Made by a program: the position numbers and the translations under genes. A DNA stretch of 64,000 nt from Bacteroidota bacterium (GTDB lineage Bacteria; Bacteroidota; Bacteroidia; Chitinophagales; LD1): positions 305,845-369,844 of the forward strand of contig JADKJG010000003.1 in the NCBI GenBank assembly GCA_016722375.1, read 5' to 3'. Under the pieces are notes generated by a model. It ran no database searches, was not told the origin of the DNA, and worked only from the letters and a program-made list of their open reading frames with translations. Every line of letters begins with the position of its first letter. The stretch's first letter is position 1. Positions 28,119 to 37,938 of the stretch are shown here, in pieces.

Positions 28119-30020
28119 ATGTGTGGCATTGTTGGGTATTTTTCAAAACAGCTAAATCATTCGCTCGAAGATTCGCTGAAACGTTCCGTTCAAACCCTTT
28201 CTCAAAGAGGGCCTGACTTGCAGCAAACAGAGATGCTTTCTCCACAGGTCGGTTTTGCGCATGCACGGTTGTCTATCATTGATCCCTCCGAGGTGGCTAA
28301 CCAGCCAATGAAAGACAAAAGCGGCAGGTACACCATCATCTTCAACGGTGAAATTTTTAATTTCAGGGAACTGAAACAAGAATTTCTTTCGCATTTAGAA
28401 TTACATTCTGCTTCGGATACAGAGGTGTTGCTGTATCTCTACATTGGTATGGGGAAAGATTGCCTGCAACACCTCAATGGCTTCTTTGCCTTCGCTATTT
28501 TTGACCAGCAAAGTGGTGAGATTTTTCTCGCCAGAGACCGGTATGGTATTAAGCCACTTCACATCTACAGCGACGAACAAATACTGGTATTTGCTTCGGA
28601 GGTCAAAGCGATTTATAAATTTCCGGTAAAGAAGGAATTGGACTACAACACCCTGGCACTCTATCTACAATTGAATTATGTTCCGGGCGACTCCTCTATG
28701 CTGATTGGAATTAAAAAATTGAAGCCGGCTCATTTTGCCATAGTCAATGCCGAAGGAGGGTATTCTGAACAGAGCTATTATACTATCCCTTATCAGCCGG
28801 GGAAGATAGTTTCAGGTGAGCACCTGAATTATGATAAAGCCAAAGACAAATTGAAAGCTCTGATAGAAAAGGCGGTGGAACGAAGATTGGTTTCTGATGT
28901 ACCTCTGGGAACTTTTCTAAGCGGAGGCATTGATTCTTCTATCATTACAGCCTGTGCTGCGAAGCATGTCGCTAATCTAAATACCTTTTCGATTGGGTAT
29001 AAGGATGAGCCTTATTTTGACGAAACAAAATACGCGCGCCTCGTAGCAGAAAAATACAAAACCAACCATACCGTGTTTTCTATTTCAAACGATGAAATGT
29101 TTGAAAATATCTTTTCAGTGTTGGATTATTTGGATGAACCCTTTGCCGATTCATCATCCATCGCGGTTTATATTCTGAGTAAACACACCCGGAACAAAGT
29201 TACGGTAGCGTTATCCGGTGATGGGGGTGATGAGTTATTTGCGGGATATAACAAGCATCGGGCCGAATTACGAGCCAGACAAAATACCTTGTCCAACGCA
29301 ATACTTAGAAACAGCCTGCCGATTTTAACGATGCTGCCCAAATCACGTCATGGCAAAATGATGAATCTGTTCCGTCAACTAGAACGGTATAGCGAAGGCT
29401 TACAACTAAAGCCTAACGAGCGCTATTGGCGCTGGTGTTCTTTCCAGACACAAGACCAGGCACTTCGTTTATTGAAATCTCATACAGCAATTAATGATCA
29501 AGAATTAGAAAACAGAAGGAAACTGGCTACGGATGTAGTAACTGATTCAGGAGACCTCAATGATATATTATTTGCAGACACTCAAATGGTTCTGCCCAAT
29601 GATATGCTGGCAAAGGTAGATTATATGAGTATGGCAAATAGCCTGGAGGTGCGTGTTCCTTTACTGGATTTTACAGTCATGAATTATGCCTTCTCATTAC
29701 CCGTTTCGTTCAAAATAAATTCGAAAGTGGGTAAGAGAATTTTGAAAGATGCCTTCAGAAACGAATTGCCAGATGAATTATTCCATCGTCCCAAGCATGG
29801 CTTTGAGGTTCCCCTATTAAAATGGATGCGTGGAGGGCTTCGTCCATTGATTGATAAGGAGTTGTTGGGAAAGGCATTCGTGGAGGGGCAGGGTATTTTT
29901 AATTATGAAGAAGTCGAAAGCCAGAAGAAAAAGCTTTTTAGCAATAACCCGGGGGATGCACATGCCATCATTTGGGGTCTTCTGGTTTTTCAATATTGGT
30001 ACAAAAAGTACTTTAGCTAA
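28119..30020 (+). CDS. asnB: Asparagine synthetase (glutamine-hydrolysing)
   Basis: A 633-residue enzyme. The ATG at 28119 was chosen because the next codon gives Cys2, the glutaminase nucleophile, in the canonical MCGIVGYF; the frame is open further upstream, but that would block activation of Cys2. The N-terminal class II glutaminase domain covers about 1-220 (LSQRGPD, HARLSIID, FNGEIFN, RDRYGIKPL). The synthetase domain follows with the PP-loop SGGIDSS and SGDGGDELFAGYNKH. Such AsnB paralogs within polysaccharide clusters often amidate sugar or lipid carboxylates instead of free aspartate; the flanking glycosyltransferase and export genes make that possible here. Length is typical. Confidence 0.88.
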   Translation: MCGIVGYFSKQLNHSLEDSLKRSVQTLSQRGPDLQQTEMLSPQVGFAHARLSIIDPSEVANQPMKDKSGRYTIIFNGEIFNFRELKQEFLSHLELHSASDTEVLLYLYIGMGKDCLQHLNGFFAFAIFDQQSGEIFLARDRYGIKPLHIYSDEQILVFASEVKAIYKFPVKKELDYNTLALYLQLNYVPGDSSMLIGIKKLKPAHFAIVNAEGGYSEQSYYTIPYQPGKIVSGEHLNYDKAKDKLKALIEKAVERRLVSDVPLGTFLSGGIDSSIITACAAKHVANLNTFSIGYKDEPYFDETKYARLVAEKYKTNHTVFSISNDEMFENIFSVLDYLDEPFADSSSIAVYILSKHTRNKVTVALSGDGGDELFAGYNKHRAELRARQNTLSNAILRNSLPILTMLPKSRHGKMMNLFRQLERYSEGLQLKPNERYWRWCSFQTQDQALRLLKSHTAINDQELENRRKLATDVVTDSGDLNDILFADTQMVLPNDMLAKVDYMSMANSLEVRVPLLDFTVMNYAFSLPVSFKINSKVGKRILKDAFRNELPDELFHRPKHGFEVPLLKWMRGGLRPLIDKELLGKAFVEGQGIFNYEEVESQKKKLFSNNPGDAHAIIWGLLVFQYWYKKYFS

Positions 30021-30052
30021 TCTTAAAATTGTAGTAGAGAGAGTAATTATAC

Positions 30053-31240
30053 ATGCCGCGTGTACTAAGAATCATAAACCGACTTAATCTGGGTGGCCCG
30101 ACGTATAACGCGGCTTATCTTAGTAAATATCTGGAACCCGAATTCGAGACGCTGCTGGTTTCTGGCATGAAGGATGATGCCGAGGAAAGTTCAGAGTTTA
30201 TTGTCAAGAATCTGGACTTGCATCCGGTATATGTTCCCGATATGTATCGAGAACTACATCCTTTCCGCGATTATAAATCCTATTATAAGCTCCGCAAACT
30301 GATTGAAGAATTTAAGCCGGACATCGTTCATACCCATGCGGCCAAGGCCGGAGCAGTGGGTAGGCTAGCTGCTTCTCACAGTGGAGTGCCCGTAATTATT
30401 CATACTTTTCACGGGCATGTGTTTCATTCCTATTTCAATCCGGTCAAGACCCGGATGTTTTTAGAAATTGAGCGATACCTGGCAAAGAGAACCACCAAGA
30501 TTATTGTTTTAAGTGAGACTCAGAAACAGGAATTATGCGATAATTATAAGGTGGCTCCTTCGGAAAAATTCGAAATCGTACCCCTTGGTTTTGATTTGCG
30601 AAAATTTGAAGAAAATCAGGAAGAAAAGAGGCGCCAGTTCCGGGTGGAATACAATATTGCTGACGATGAAGTTGCTATTGGCATTATAGGCCGACTGGTT
30701 CCTGTTAAAAACCATGATCTCTTTCTCAAGGCCTTAAAAGATGTTAGCCTCCGAACCAGCAAAAAAATCAGGGCATTCATTATCGGCGATGGGGAATCAA
30801 GAAAAAGTATTGAAGAGAAAGCGATTAATCTTGGATTGAAATTTAGCAATAATGATCCGCGGGAACCTAATATTCTCACCTTCACCAGTTGGATTAAAAA
30901 CATTGATGTTTCTAATGCCGGATTAGATATAATTGCACTTACTTCTAATAACGAAGGAACCCCGGTAAGTTTGATAGAGGCTCAGGCTTCAGGACGGGCC
31001 ATCGTTTCAACTAAAGTGGGAGGGATTGAAAATATCGTTATACAAAATGAAACCGCCTTATTATCACCCATAGGTGATGTGAGGGCATTTGCCAATAATT
31101 TATTTCAATTGATTGAAAACAGTGAGCGTCGCAATGAATTGGCGAAAAACGGAAATGCTTTTGTGCGTGAGGAGTTCAGCTATAAACGTCTTTGCACCGA
31201 TATGCGATATCTTTACCATTTTTTATTAAATAGCGTCTAA
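30053..31240 (+). CDS. Glycosyltransferase family 4 protein
   Basis: A 395-residue GT-B enzyme. N-terminal half: RVLRIINRLNLGGP (glycine-rich acceptor loop), DIVHTHAAKAGAVGRLAA and HTFHGHVFHSYF. C-terminal nucleotide-sugar half: GIIGRLVPVKNHDLFLKAL and the EX7E-type NNEGTPVSLIEAQASG. These are the signs of retaining GT4 transferases using UDP- or GDP-sugars. It is a soluble or membrane-associated cytoplasmic enzyme that should build a surface polysaccharide. It lies 32 bases behind asnB and is followed, after 54 bases with their own -7 element, by the Wza/Wzc pair. Confidence 0.85.
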   Translation: MPRVLRIINRLNLGGPTYNAAYLSKYLEPEFETLLVSGMKDDAEESSEFIVKNLDLHPVYVPDMYRELHPFRDYKSYYKLRKLIEEFKPDIVHTHAAKAGAVGRLAASHSGVPVIIHTFHGHVFHSYFNPVKTRMFLEIERYLAKRTTKIIVLSETQKQELCDNYKVAPSEKFEIVPLGFDLRKFEENQEEKRRQFRVEYNIADDEVAIGIIGRLVPVKNHDLFLKALKDVSLRTSKKIRAFIIGDGESRKSIEEKAINLGLKFSNNDPREPNILTFTSWIKNIDVSNAGLDIIALTSNNEGTPVSLIEAQASGRAIVSTKVGGIENIVIQNETALLSPIGDVRAFANNLFQLIENSERRNELAKNGNAFVREEFSYKRLCTDMRYLYHFLLNSV

Positions 31241-31270
31241 TTATCATAATAGCGGCGAAGCTTTTTTTCA

Positions 31271-31278
31271 TACGTTTG
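31271..31278 (+). promoter_or_regulatory. Bacteroidota -7 element TACGTTTG before the export genes
   Basis: An exact TAnnTTTG match 16 bases before the ATG at 31295; no good -33 box is visible. It may give the export genes their own promoter. Confidence 0.4.
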
Positions 31279-31294
31279 CAATATATATTATCAA

Positions 31295-32056
31295 ATGAGG
31301 CGCATACTTTATTGGCTTTTCTTTTTCTTTCTTTTCTTTTTTCTTCCATCATGTAGGGTTTTATATCCCAACCTAATGTTTCAACAAAAGGATTATCAAT
31401 TTTTTGATTTAGGAAAGAAGGAAATTAAAGAATATGTTATTCAGCCGGGAGATCAATTTGATATTAAGATATTTTCTAGAGACGGCTTTAAACTGATTGA
31501 CGTTTTGGACGAAGGTACTGTCGCTTACGGGGCACGAATGGTTAGAGGATATTTAGTGGACAGAGAAGGGTTTACAAAATTACCCGTTCTTGGGGAGTTC
31601 TATGTTAAAGGCTATACGGAGACTGAACTTGAAAGAATTCTAGCAGAAAAGTTATCTAATTTATTTGTTAACCCCTATGTAGTGGTTACCGTTAGTAACC
31701 GAAGAGTGTTTTTGTTCAGAGGTTCTAGTGGTTCTATTATTCCTTTAAACCAATCTCCTACCAATTTGCTTGAAGTAATCGCTAAAGCAGGTGGGGTGGC
31801 AGGAAATTTTAAAGCGTATAAGATAAAGATTATCCGAGGAGATCTGAAGAACCCGCAGATACACGTAGTGGACTTATCAACTCTGGAAGGAATGCGCAAA
31901 GCCGATTTAATTGTGCAATCGAACGATATTATTTACATGGAGCCCAAACGAAATGTTGTGGGGGCTTTAACAGCTCAACTTAGCCCTATATTTGCAACCT
32001 CTAGTACTGTTTTTTCTTTGATTGCATTGATTAAAGCCTGGGGGGGTAAATTTTAA
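31295..32056 (+). CDS. Polysaccharide export lipoprotein (Wza-like)
   Basis: A 253-residue outer-membrane lipoprotein. The signal peptide is a run of Phe and Leu ending in the lipobox LPSC. The polysaccharide biosynthesis/export domain starts at about residue 47 (EYVIQPGDQFDIKIF) and contains DREGFTKLPVLGEFYVKGYTE. A SLBB-like ligand fold follows with LLEVIAKAGGV. Its partner is the Wzc-type kinase starting five bases downstream; together they form the export channel across the periplasm. The C-terminal hydrophobic stretch (about 225-250) may insert in a membrane, as in other Bacteroidota Wza-like proteins. Confidence 0.85.
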   Translation: MRRILYWLFFFFLFFFLPSCRVLYPNLMFQQKDYQFFDLGKKEIKEYVIQPGDQFDIKIFSRDGFKLIDVLDEGTVAYGARMVRGYLVDREGFTKLPVLGEFYVKGYTETELERILAEKLSNLFVNPYVVVTVSNRRVFLFRGSSGSIIPLNQSPTNLLEVIAKAGGVAGNFKAYKIKIIRGDLKNPQIHVVDLSTLEGMRKADLIVQSNDIIYMEPKRNVVGALTAQLSPIFATSSTVFSLIALIKAWGGKF

Positions 32057-32061
32057 CCAAA

Positions 32062-34518
32062 TTGGACAATTCAGAAAAAGAGGATAAAAGCGGATTTGTA
32101 AATCCGGTTGACGATTTTAACCTGGGGTTAATGATATACATCGTTAACATCAGTATCGTATGGGTAATCCTTATCATGGTTACTTGTGTTGTGCTATCGC
32201 TCCTCTATCTGCGGTACACACCTAGAATATTTGAATCAACCGCTAGGATGATGCCTAAAGTATCTCAATCGAGCAGAATGCTTGGAATGAGGAGTTTGGT
32301 CGGAAGTGGTAATGAAGAAGAGATTAATCGGCAAATGCAAATTCTGACTTCTAGAATGATGCTGGATCGGGTAGCGGATTCTCTTCCTCTAAGCATCGGA
32401 TACTATAAAGAAGGCAAAACCAAGTTTATCTATTCAGAACTTTATACTTCTTCTACTTTTAAAATTAGGGGTGGAGCTAAGGATGAAAATATTTTGAGCG
32501 TACCTATTTATTTGAAAATTCTTAGTACACGAAAATATTACATCTCTTTTTCTGTGGCAGGAAAAGATTATGAATATCCTAGTGATACGGGTAGAACACT
32601 AAACTCTCCATTTTTTAGCATCTCGGTTTCCTTTGCAAATGGGCTTTCACCAGAGGATATAAGTGGTTTGTACTACTTTAAATTTTTAACCCGAAATGAG
32701 GTTTATTCTGACATTGCCAATAAATTGGCGGTTTCTCCAATTGATCCCACAACTAAAAATATTCTACTAAGCTATCGGGACCGTAACCCCGAGAGGGCGC
32801 GTGATATAGTAACTACCTTGTGCGAAGAACTGCGCCAATATGACATAGAAACCAAGCGAGAAAGTTTTAATAATGTTTTATTCTTTCTGAATAATCAGAT
32901 AGATACCTTTGAAAGAGACTTTACCGTGCTCCGAGATTCGATTACTGCTCTACGAATCAGCGAGCGTTATATTGAAAAGGGCAATTGGTACATCAACCAT
33001 TTACTGGAAAAAGCGATTGATTTTGACCAGGCCTATAGCAATACGCAATATGATCTGGAACTACTTATAGAATTCAAAAAAACGATACAAAAGGAGCGAG
33101 ACTATTCTACCCTTCCTAACTTCGATTTTCGTAATAGTAACATTAGTTTTGCTGCAAACATTTCATGGATTAATAAACTAAGGGAAGACCGTAATAATTT
33201 GTTAATTGAGGTGACTGAAGAGCACCCAGTCGTTCGTCTTAAGGACAGGTCCATTGAAGAGGAAAAAATTAAGCTACTCAGGAAAGTGGATAATACTATT
33301 GAGAGCGTTCGTCAAAATCAAATTGAATTAACAGAAGCCCATCAAAAGTACATTGATGAACTGTTTACTACTCCGGATCAGATGAGTAAATATGATCGCC
33401 TCAATAAAATGTTGGCTAAAAAGAGTCAGTTTATTTTAGATCTGTATGAAAAAAGAGCAGCCTATCTGATTGCCAGCGCGGCGGTGGTATCAGATTTTGT
33501 GGTTCTGGAAAAAGCAACCCTTAATAAAACCCCTGTTTCGCCTAAAGAGACCTTTGTGAAAATTGCCGGAGTGGCTATTGGATTATTGATTGGGATTGCA
33601 CTGATTATTATTCGTTATTTACTTCACAATACCATTATATCTATTGATGACGTTGACAAAAAGATAAACGTACCTTTACTTGGTGTTATTCCTAGGCATA
33701 AAGAGGATTTAGAACGGTCACAGATTGTAGTTACTAAGGACCCGAAATCCACCATCACAGAGGCATTTAGGGCGATTCGTTCAGGTCTTCAATTTATTTC
33801 ATCTGAGCCAGGTCCTAAAATTGTGTCCACTACCTCTACTATTCCTGGCGAGGGCAAGACCTTTGTGTCTCTGAATATTGCAGCAATCCTTAGTATGCTG
33901 AATAGGAAGGTGATTATTATGGACTTTGACATGCGTAAACCAAGGCTCGATAAAATATTTGATGTAGACACTCATCGTGGTGTCAGTACTATTTTGAGTG
34001 GCCAGTCAGGTATTGATGAGTGTATTCTAGAAACCGGCGTGCCAAATCTTGATTTGATAGTTTCAGGTCCGGTGCCGCCCAATCCCTCTGAGCTTATTCT
34101 ATTGCCCAAACTTCCGGAACTGATAGCCTATCTTAAAAATAAGTACGACTATATCGTGATTGATACCCCTCCTATTGGTTTGGTGACAGATGCTTTAGAA
34201 ATTTTGAAGATGGCTGATTATCCGATTTATGTTTTCCGTGCCGCCTATTCAAACCGTAACTTTGTGAACGGCGTTGCACGTATAGTTACTGAAAGTAAAA
34301 TAAAAAATTTATCTGTCGTTTTAAATGACTTTGGAAGAGGTGCTTCCGGATATGGATACGCTTACGGGTATAACTATGGCTATGGGTACGGGTACGGGTA
34401 CGGATATGGGTATGGCTACGGGTATTATGGACGGAAGCATGGCGAAGGATACTATACCACTGAGGCAAAGCCAAAATCAAAAGGCTGGCTAGTGAAGTTG
34501 ATGGAAAAGGTCAAGTAG
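32062..34518 (+). CDS. Wzc-type polysaccharide co-polymerase with tyrosine kinase domain
   Basis: An 818-residue inner-membrane protein with a TTG start at 32062, five bases after the Wza stop. Residues about 25-55 are the first membrane helix, followed by the Wzz domain. Residues about 280-470 are coiled coil. The second membrane helix is at about 500-525. The cytoplasmic BY-kinase domain (about 560-770) has Walker A STIPGEGKTFVS, Walker A' IIMDFDMRKPRL and Walker B VIDTPPIGLVTDA. The C-terminal tail alternates Tyr and Gly (about 775-805) and is the expected autophosphorylation cluster, here unusually regular. The protein controls chain length and export of the polysaccharide made by the neighbouring transferases. 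Confidence 0.88.
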   Translation: MDNSEKEDKSGFVNPVDDFNLGLMIYIVNISIVWVILIMVTCVVLSLLYLRYTPRIFESTARMMPKVSQSSRMLGMRSLVGSGNEEEINRQMQILTSRMMLDRVADSLPLSIGYYKEGKTKFIYSELYTSSTFKIRGGAKDENILSVPIYLKILSTRKYYISFSVAGKDYEYPSDTGRTLNSPFFSISVSFANGLSPEDISGLYYFKFLTRNEVYSDIANKLAVSPIDPTTKNILLSYRDRNPERARDIVTTLCEELRQYDIETKRESFNNVLFFLNNQIDTFERDFTVLRDSITALRISERYIEKGNWYINHLLEKAIDFDQAYSNTQYDLELLIEFKKTIQKERDYSTLPNFDFRNSNISFAANISWINKLREDRNNLLIEVTEEHPVVRLKDRSIEEEKIKLLRKVDNTIESVRQNQIELTEAHQKYIDELFTTPDQMSKYDRLNKMLAKKSQFILDLYEKRAAYLIASAAVVSDFVVLEKATLNKTPVSPKETFVKIAGVAIGLLIGIALIIIRYLLHNTIISIDDVDKKINVPLLGVIPRHKEDLERSQIVVTKDPKSTITEAFRAIRSGLQFISSEPGPKIVSTTSTIPGEGKTFVSLNIAAILSMLNRKVIIMDFDMRKPRLDKIFDVDTHRGVSTILSGQSGIDECILETGVPNLDLIVSGPVPPNPSELILLPKLPELIAYLKNKYDYIVIDTPPIGLVTDALEILKMADYPIYVFRAAYSNRNFVNGVARIVTESKIKNLSVVLNDFGRGASGYGYAYGYNYGYGYGYGYGYGYGYGYYGRKHGEGYYTTEAKPKSKGWLVKLMEKVK
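34348..34434. repeat. Hexanucleotide (GGGTAY-like) repeat encoding the Tyr-Gly tail of the kinase
   Basis: Within the kinase gene the bases run as imperfect six-base units such as TATGGG/TACGGG, coding for Gly-Tyr pairs. Because the unit is six bases long, copy-number changes would alter the number of tyrosines without breaking the frame. Confidence 0.8.
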
Positions 34519-34523
34519 CACAT

Positions 34524-35641
34524 ATGGGGAGTGACAATTACTTTATAATATTTTTAGGCTTATTCTTTCTAATTAGTGTCATGTTTTCATTTTTGATTAA
34601 CTGGCTTTTTTTGAAATTCTCATTTACGCTGGGGATACGAAATAGTCGAGGAGAAGTTTCGCAGATTAGATGGTCCTCCAATATCAAGCCAGCCATTGGC
34701 GGCATTTCATTTTTCATCGTGTTTCTGATTTCGATTTCAGTGATAGGCACTCTACCACGACAGAGCAATTATCTGCTGGATAGACACTTGATCGGAATAA
34801 TAGCGGCTACTTCACTTGGTTTTTTGCTCGGGCTCGCAGATGATGCTTATAACACCAACCCACTTGCAAAATTCATTTTACAACTTTCCTGCGCTTGCAT
34901 TTTGATTATTTCAGACGTATACATACATGTGTCGGATAACTCAGCTTTCAACTTTATTATTACGATTGTTTGGGTGATTGGCCTTATGAATTCAATTAAC
35001 ATGCTAGACAATATGGACGGCATTACTACGACAGTCTCCATGAGTATTATTGCCGGATTAATTATTATATTGTCGGTAATCGGAAATCCGATAAGTATGT
35101 TCTATTTAGTGATGCTTATTGGCGTGATGGGTGCCCTCACTGGCTTTCTATATTTCAACTGGCATCCATCGCGAATATATATGGGGATACCGGCAGCCAG
35201 TTTTTAGGTGTATTCCTTGCCTCTACCAGTATTCTTTTCTTTTGGGATTTCCGAAATGAAGCCTCTCCTGAATTTATTCAACTGAAACAGTTTGTAGTTC
35301 CCATGCTCTTTTTTATTATCCCTTTAATAGACACCATTACAGTTACTTATCGTCGCCTGTTGCGTAAACAATCGCCTTTTGTAGGGGGTAAAGACCATAT
35401 CACACATCACTTAGGGTATCTCGGACTCTCTGACCGCTGGGTAGCCATAATTGTTATTTTGGTTTCGTTATCTTCCTTACCTCTTGCTTTGCTTCTAGTA
35501 TTAGAGGTGGTCGAGTGGGATTGGATAACGACCTTTGCAGCATTTGCCTACTTTACAATTATATTTATCACCTTTCAAGTTCTATACATCGTTGGTGCCC
35601 GGCGCCACCAGAAAAGTAAAGTGGCTGCAACGACAACTTAA
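34524..35641 (+). CDS. WecA/TagO-type undecaprenyl-phosphate sugar-1-phosphate transferase (one frameshift)
   Basis: About 372 residues. An integral membrane enzyme that starts lipid-linked glycan synthesis by moving a HexNAc-1-phosphate from UDP onto undecaprenyl phosphate. Visible motifs: a first helix with NWLFLKF, GGISFFIVF, the Mg-binding LADDAYNTNPLAKF, the catalytic LDNMDGI, and in the second frame KDHITHHL with the conserved His residues. The frame breaks at 35183-35186, where ATGGGGATACC is one G short of coding the conserved YMGDTGSQF; with five G the ORF continues to 35641. It lies six bases behind the Wzc gene and clearly belongs to the polysaccharide operon. Confidence 0.8.
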
Positions 35642-35780
35642 CTAACCATAGTCTAACTGGTTTTACCAGATAAAATAGTTATCGGCTTAGGCAATCATAT
35701 AGCTCCTTGTTGAAAATTATTCCAACCAGCTATCCAATTATCTTGAAAAATTAGGTTTATTTTATCCAAACAAAAAACCT

Positions 35781-36269
35781 ATGGAGCCGATTCTTACATC
35801 AAAATGGAGAAGATTAGACGGGCTCAAGATTGAACAGCCTATAGCAGAGGCGGTAGAAGTCGCTTTGCTACGCGAGCGGGCCGTGGGTTATAATATTAAG
35901 GTTTGTATTGGTACCGACTCACAAGTTCGCGGACTAGAAACCGAATTTGCCACGGTTATTGTGCTGCTACGAAAAGGGCGTGGTGGATTTATGTTTATCA
36001 ATAACGACAAAACGAAAAATAAAATGAGCCTGAAAGAGAGGCTGCTTATAGAGGTGTCGCGATCCATTGATATAGCTTATAACCTCTGTCCGCTCTTTGA
36101 TAAGTATGGAACAGAATTAGAAGTTCATGCCGACATCAATACTAATCCCCGCTTTGGCTCTAACGCAGCATTGAGTGAAGCAATGGGATATATACTTTCC
36201 ATGGGGTTTACTTTCAAGGCCAAACCCGATGCACCTGCTGCCAGTTGCTGCGCTAATAAGGTGGTGTAA
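35781..36269 (+). CDS. YkuK-like (DUF458) RNase H-fold protein
   Basis: A 162-residue soluble protein. The motifs CIGTDSQVRG, FMFINND, LEVHADINTNPRFGS and the ending KPDAPAASCCANK match the YkuK/DUF458 family, which is predicted to adopt an RNase H-like fold; Asp in GTDSQ and ADIN would be metal ligands. The biochemical role of the family is not established. Length is typical. It is a single gene between the polysaccharide operon and the M64 peptidase, with 140 bases of AT-rich sequence upstream. It is probably cytoplasmic, as no signal peptide is present. Confidence 0.8.
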   Translation: MEPILTSKWRRLDGLKIEQPIAEAVEVALLRERAVGYNIKVCIGTDSQVRGLETEFATVIVLLRKGRGGFMFINNDKTKNKMSLKERLLIEVSRSIDIAYNLCPLFDKYGTELEVHADINTNPRFGSNAALSEAMGYILSMGFTFKAKPDAPAASCCANKVV

Positions 36270-36341
36270 AATATTTGTAGATTTTCGGAATTTCTAATTG
36301 ACGGTGTTTTATAAATCTATTTCTCCTACCTTTATAGCCGA

Positions 36342-37772
36342 ATGAAACGCTACCTATTTCTTATTGTCGGCTTATTGCTTTGGAGCATCTGTGCCACTGC
36401 ACAATCTTTCAAGATTGACACCATTCAATATATGGGAGACACTTCCCGCTTCATCAATGTGGTCTTCTTGGGTGATGGATATACCGCCGGTCAACAAGCT
36501 GCATTTCGTTCGCAGGCAGATAGTGTTTTTAAATATTTCATGGCCCGTTCACCTTATGCCCAATACAAAAACTATTTCAACGCTTTTGCTGTAGAGGTTG
36601 TTTCCGAAGAATCAGGTGTAAAACATCCACACACCGCTTCTGACTGCGGTTCTGCCAGTCCGCAGGTTCCTATTACCAATCCTAAAAATTATTTTGGAAC
36701 CACTTTCGACGGCTATGGCATTCACCGACTGGTAGTGCCCGACAGCGTACCGAAAATAGATTCCGTGCTGGCCACTCATTTTCCAACGTATGACTTGGCC
36801 ATTGTTCTGGCCAACTCCCCATATTATGGCGGTTCCGGTGGCTCTTCTCATTTGGGAGGCACCGGTTACCCTTATATTATTTCCACCACCTATTCTGCTA
36901 ATTATGAAATTGCATTGCATGAATCAGGGCATTCCTTCGCCGGTCTGATGGATGAATATTGGGTAGGTTCCCAATATCTTTTTGAACGTCCTAACATGAG
37001 TCAGGAAAAGAACCCGGCGCTCAGCAAATGGAAAAACTGGATTGGCACCAACGGTATCGGTCTCTTCCGCTTTAGTCAAGATACCAATTGGGTTAAGCCT
37101 ACTAACAATACCTGCCGGATGGAAGTCTTAAGCAAGCCTTTTTGCAGCGTTTGCTCTGAGGCCATTATTGAGCGAGTACATTCTCTCACGAACTCTATTC
37201 TCAGCTTTTCGCCAGACACAACTACTCATTCTTTTTCTGACACAATCATCACCCTTCGCCTAGATAGTTTTATCACCCCGATTCCCAACACCTTGAAACG
37301 AAACTGGTCCTTCAATGGAAACACAGTAGCCACTAATGTGGACTTTTTTCAAATCAGTCAGGATACTCTGGCACCGGGTAGCTATTCGGTTGTGGCAACT
37401 GTGATAGATACGACTTCATTGGTTCGGACAGAACTTCATGCACAGTCACATATTTATTTGGTTGAGTGGAAAATAGAAGTAATCATTATTGGCGTACAGA
37501 TTACGGCTTCCACCAATACTATCTCATGCACGGTGTTTCCAAATCCAGCTTCGGATGTGATAGATATTGAATTAGAAACACAGCATGACATTTCCCTTCA
37601 AGTTGACCTTATAACTATGGATGGGAAATTGCTTCGCCGCCTAGTGGATGAACAAACCGGTACCGGAATCTGTCATCAGACATTCAATATTAGTGATCTG
37701 CCCGCAGGAACTTTCCTTCTTCTATTTAATGCCGGAGGAACTCGTTTCACCAAGACAGTAATCAAGAATTAA
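36342..37772 (+). CDS. M64 family metallopeptidase with T9SS sorting domain
   Basis: A 476-residue secreted protease. Signal peptide 1-20 (ending CATAQ). The catalytic domain (about 25-290) opens with VFLGDGYTAGQQ, typical of the IgA-peptidase M64 family, and carries the zinc site HESGHSFAGLMDEY. Cys residues in NTCRMEV and FCSVCSE probably form disulphides. Residues about 300-385 are an Ig-like domain. Residues about 400-476 are a type A T9SS sorting domain (VFPNPASDVIDIE ... LPAGTFLLLF). It should act outside the cell on host or environmental proteins; the IgA link applies only to the founding member. Confidence 0.88.
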   Translation: MKRYLFLIVGLLLWSICATAQSFKIDTIQYMGDTSRFINVVFLGDGYTAGQQAAFRSQADSVFKYFMARSPYAQYKNYFNAFAVEVVSEESGVKHPHTASDCGSASPQVPITNPKNYFGTTFDGYGIHRLVVPDSVPKIDSVLATHFPTYDLAIVLANSPYYGGSGGSSHLGGTGYPYIISTTYSANYEIALHESGHSFAGLMDEYWVGSQYLFERPNMSQEKNPALSKWKNWIGTNGIGLFRFSQDTNWVKPTNNTCRMEVLSKPFCSVCSEAIIERVHSLTNSILSFSPDTTTHSFSDTIITLRLDSFITPIPNTLKRNWSFNGNTVATNVDFFQISQDTLAPGSYSVVATVIDTTSLVRTELHAQSHIYLVEWKIEVIIIGVQITASTNTISCTVFPNPASDVIDIELETQHDISLQVDLITMDGKLLRRLVDEQTGTGICHQTFNISDLPAGTFLLLFNAGGTRFTKTVIKN

Positions 37773-37938
37773 TACAACAGACTAGATTTAAGCAAACATT
37801 TCGTTAATTATCAAAATGATTTCTCTCCATTCCCGGAAAACCTATGTTCTGGTTCAAGGCTTCAATATCTCTTCTATAAAATCGAAGGATATATGTTGAA
37901 CTACTGAATTTTCTCAAGGCAAAAATTACTTTCGGTGC

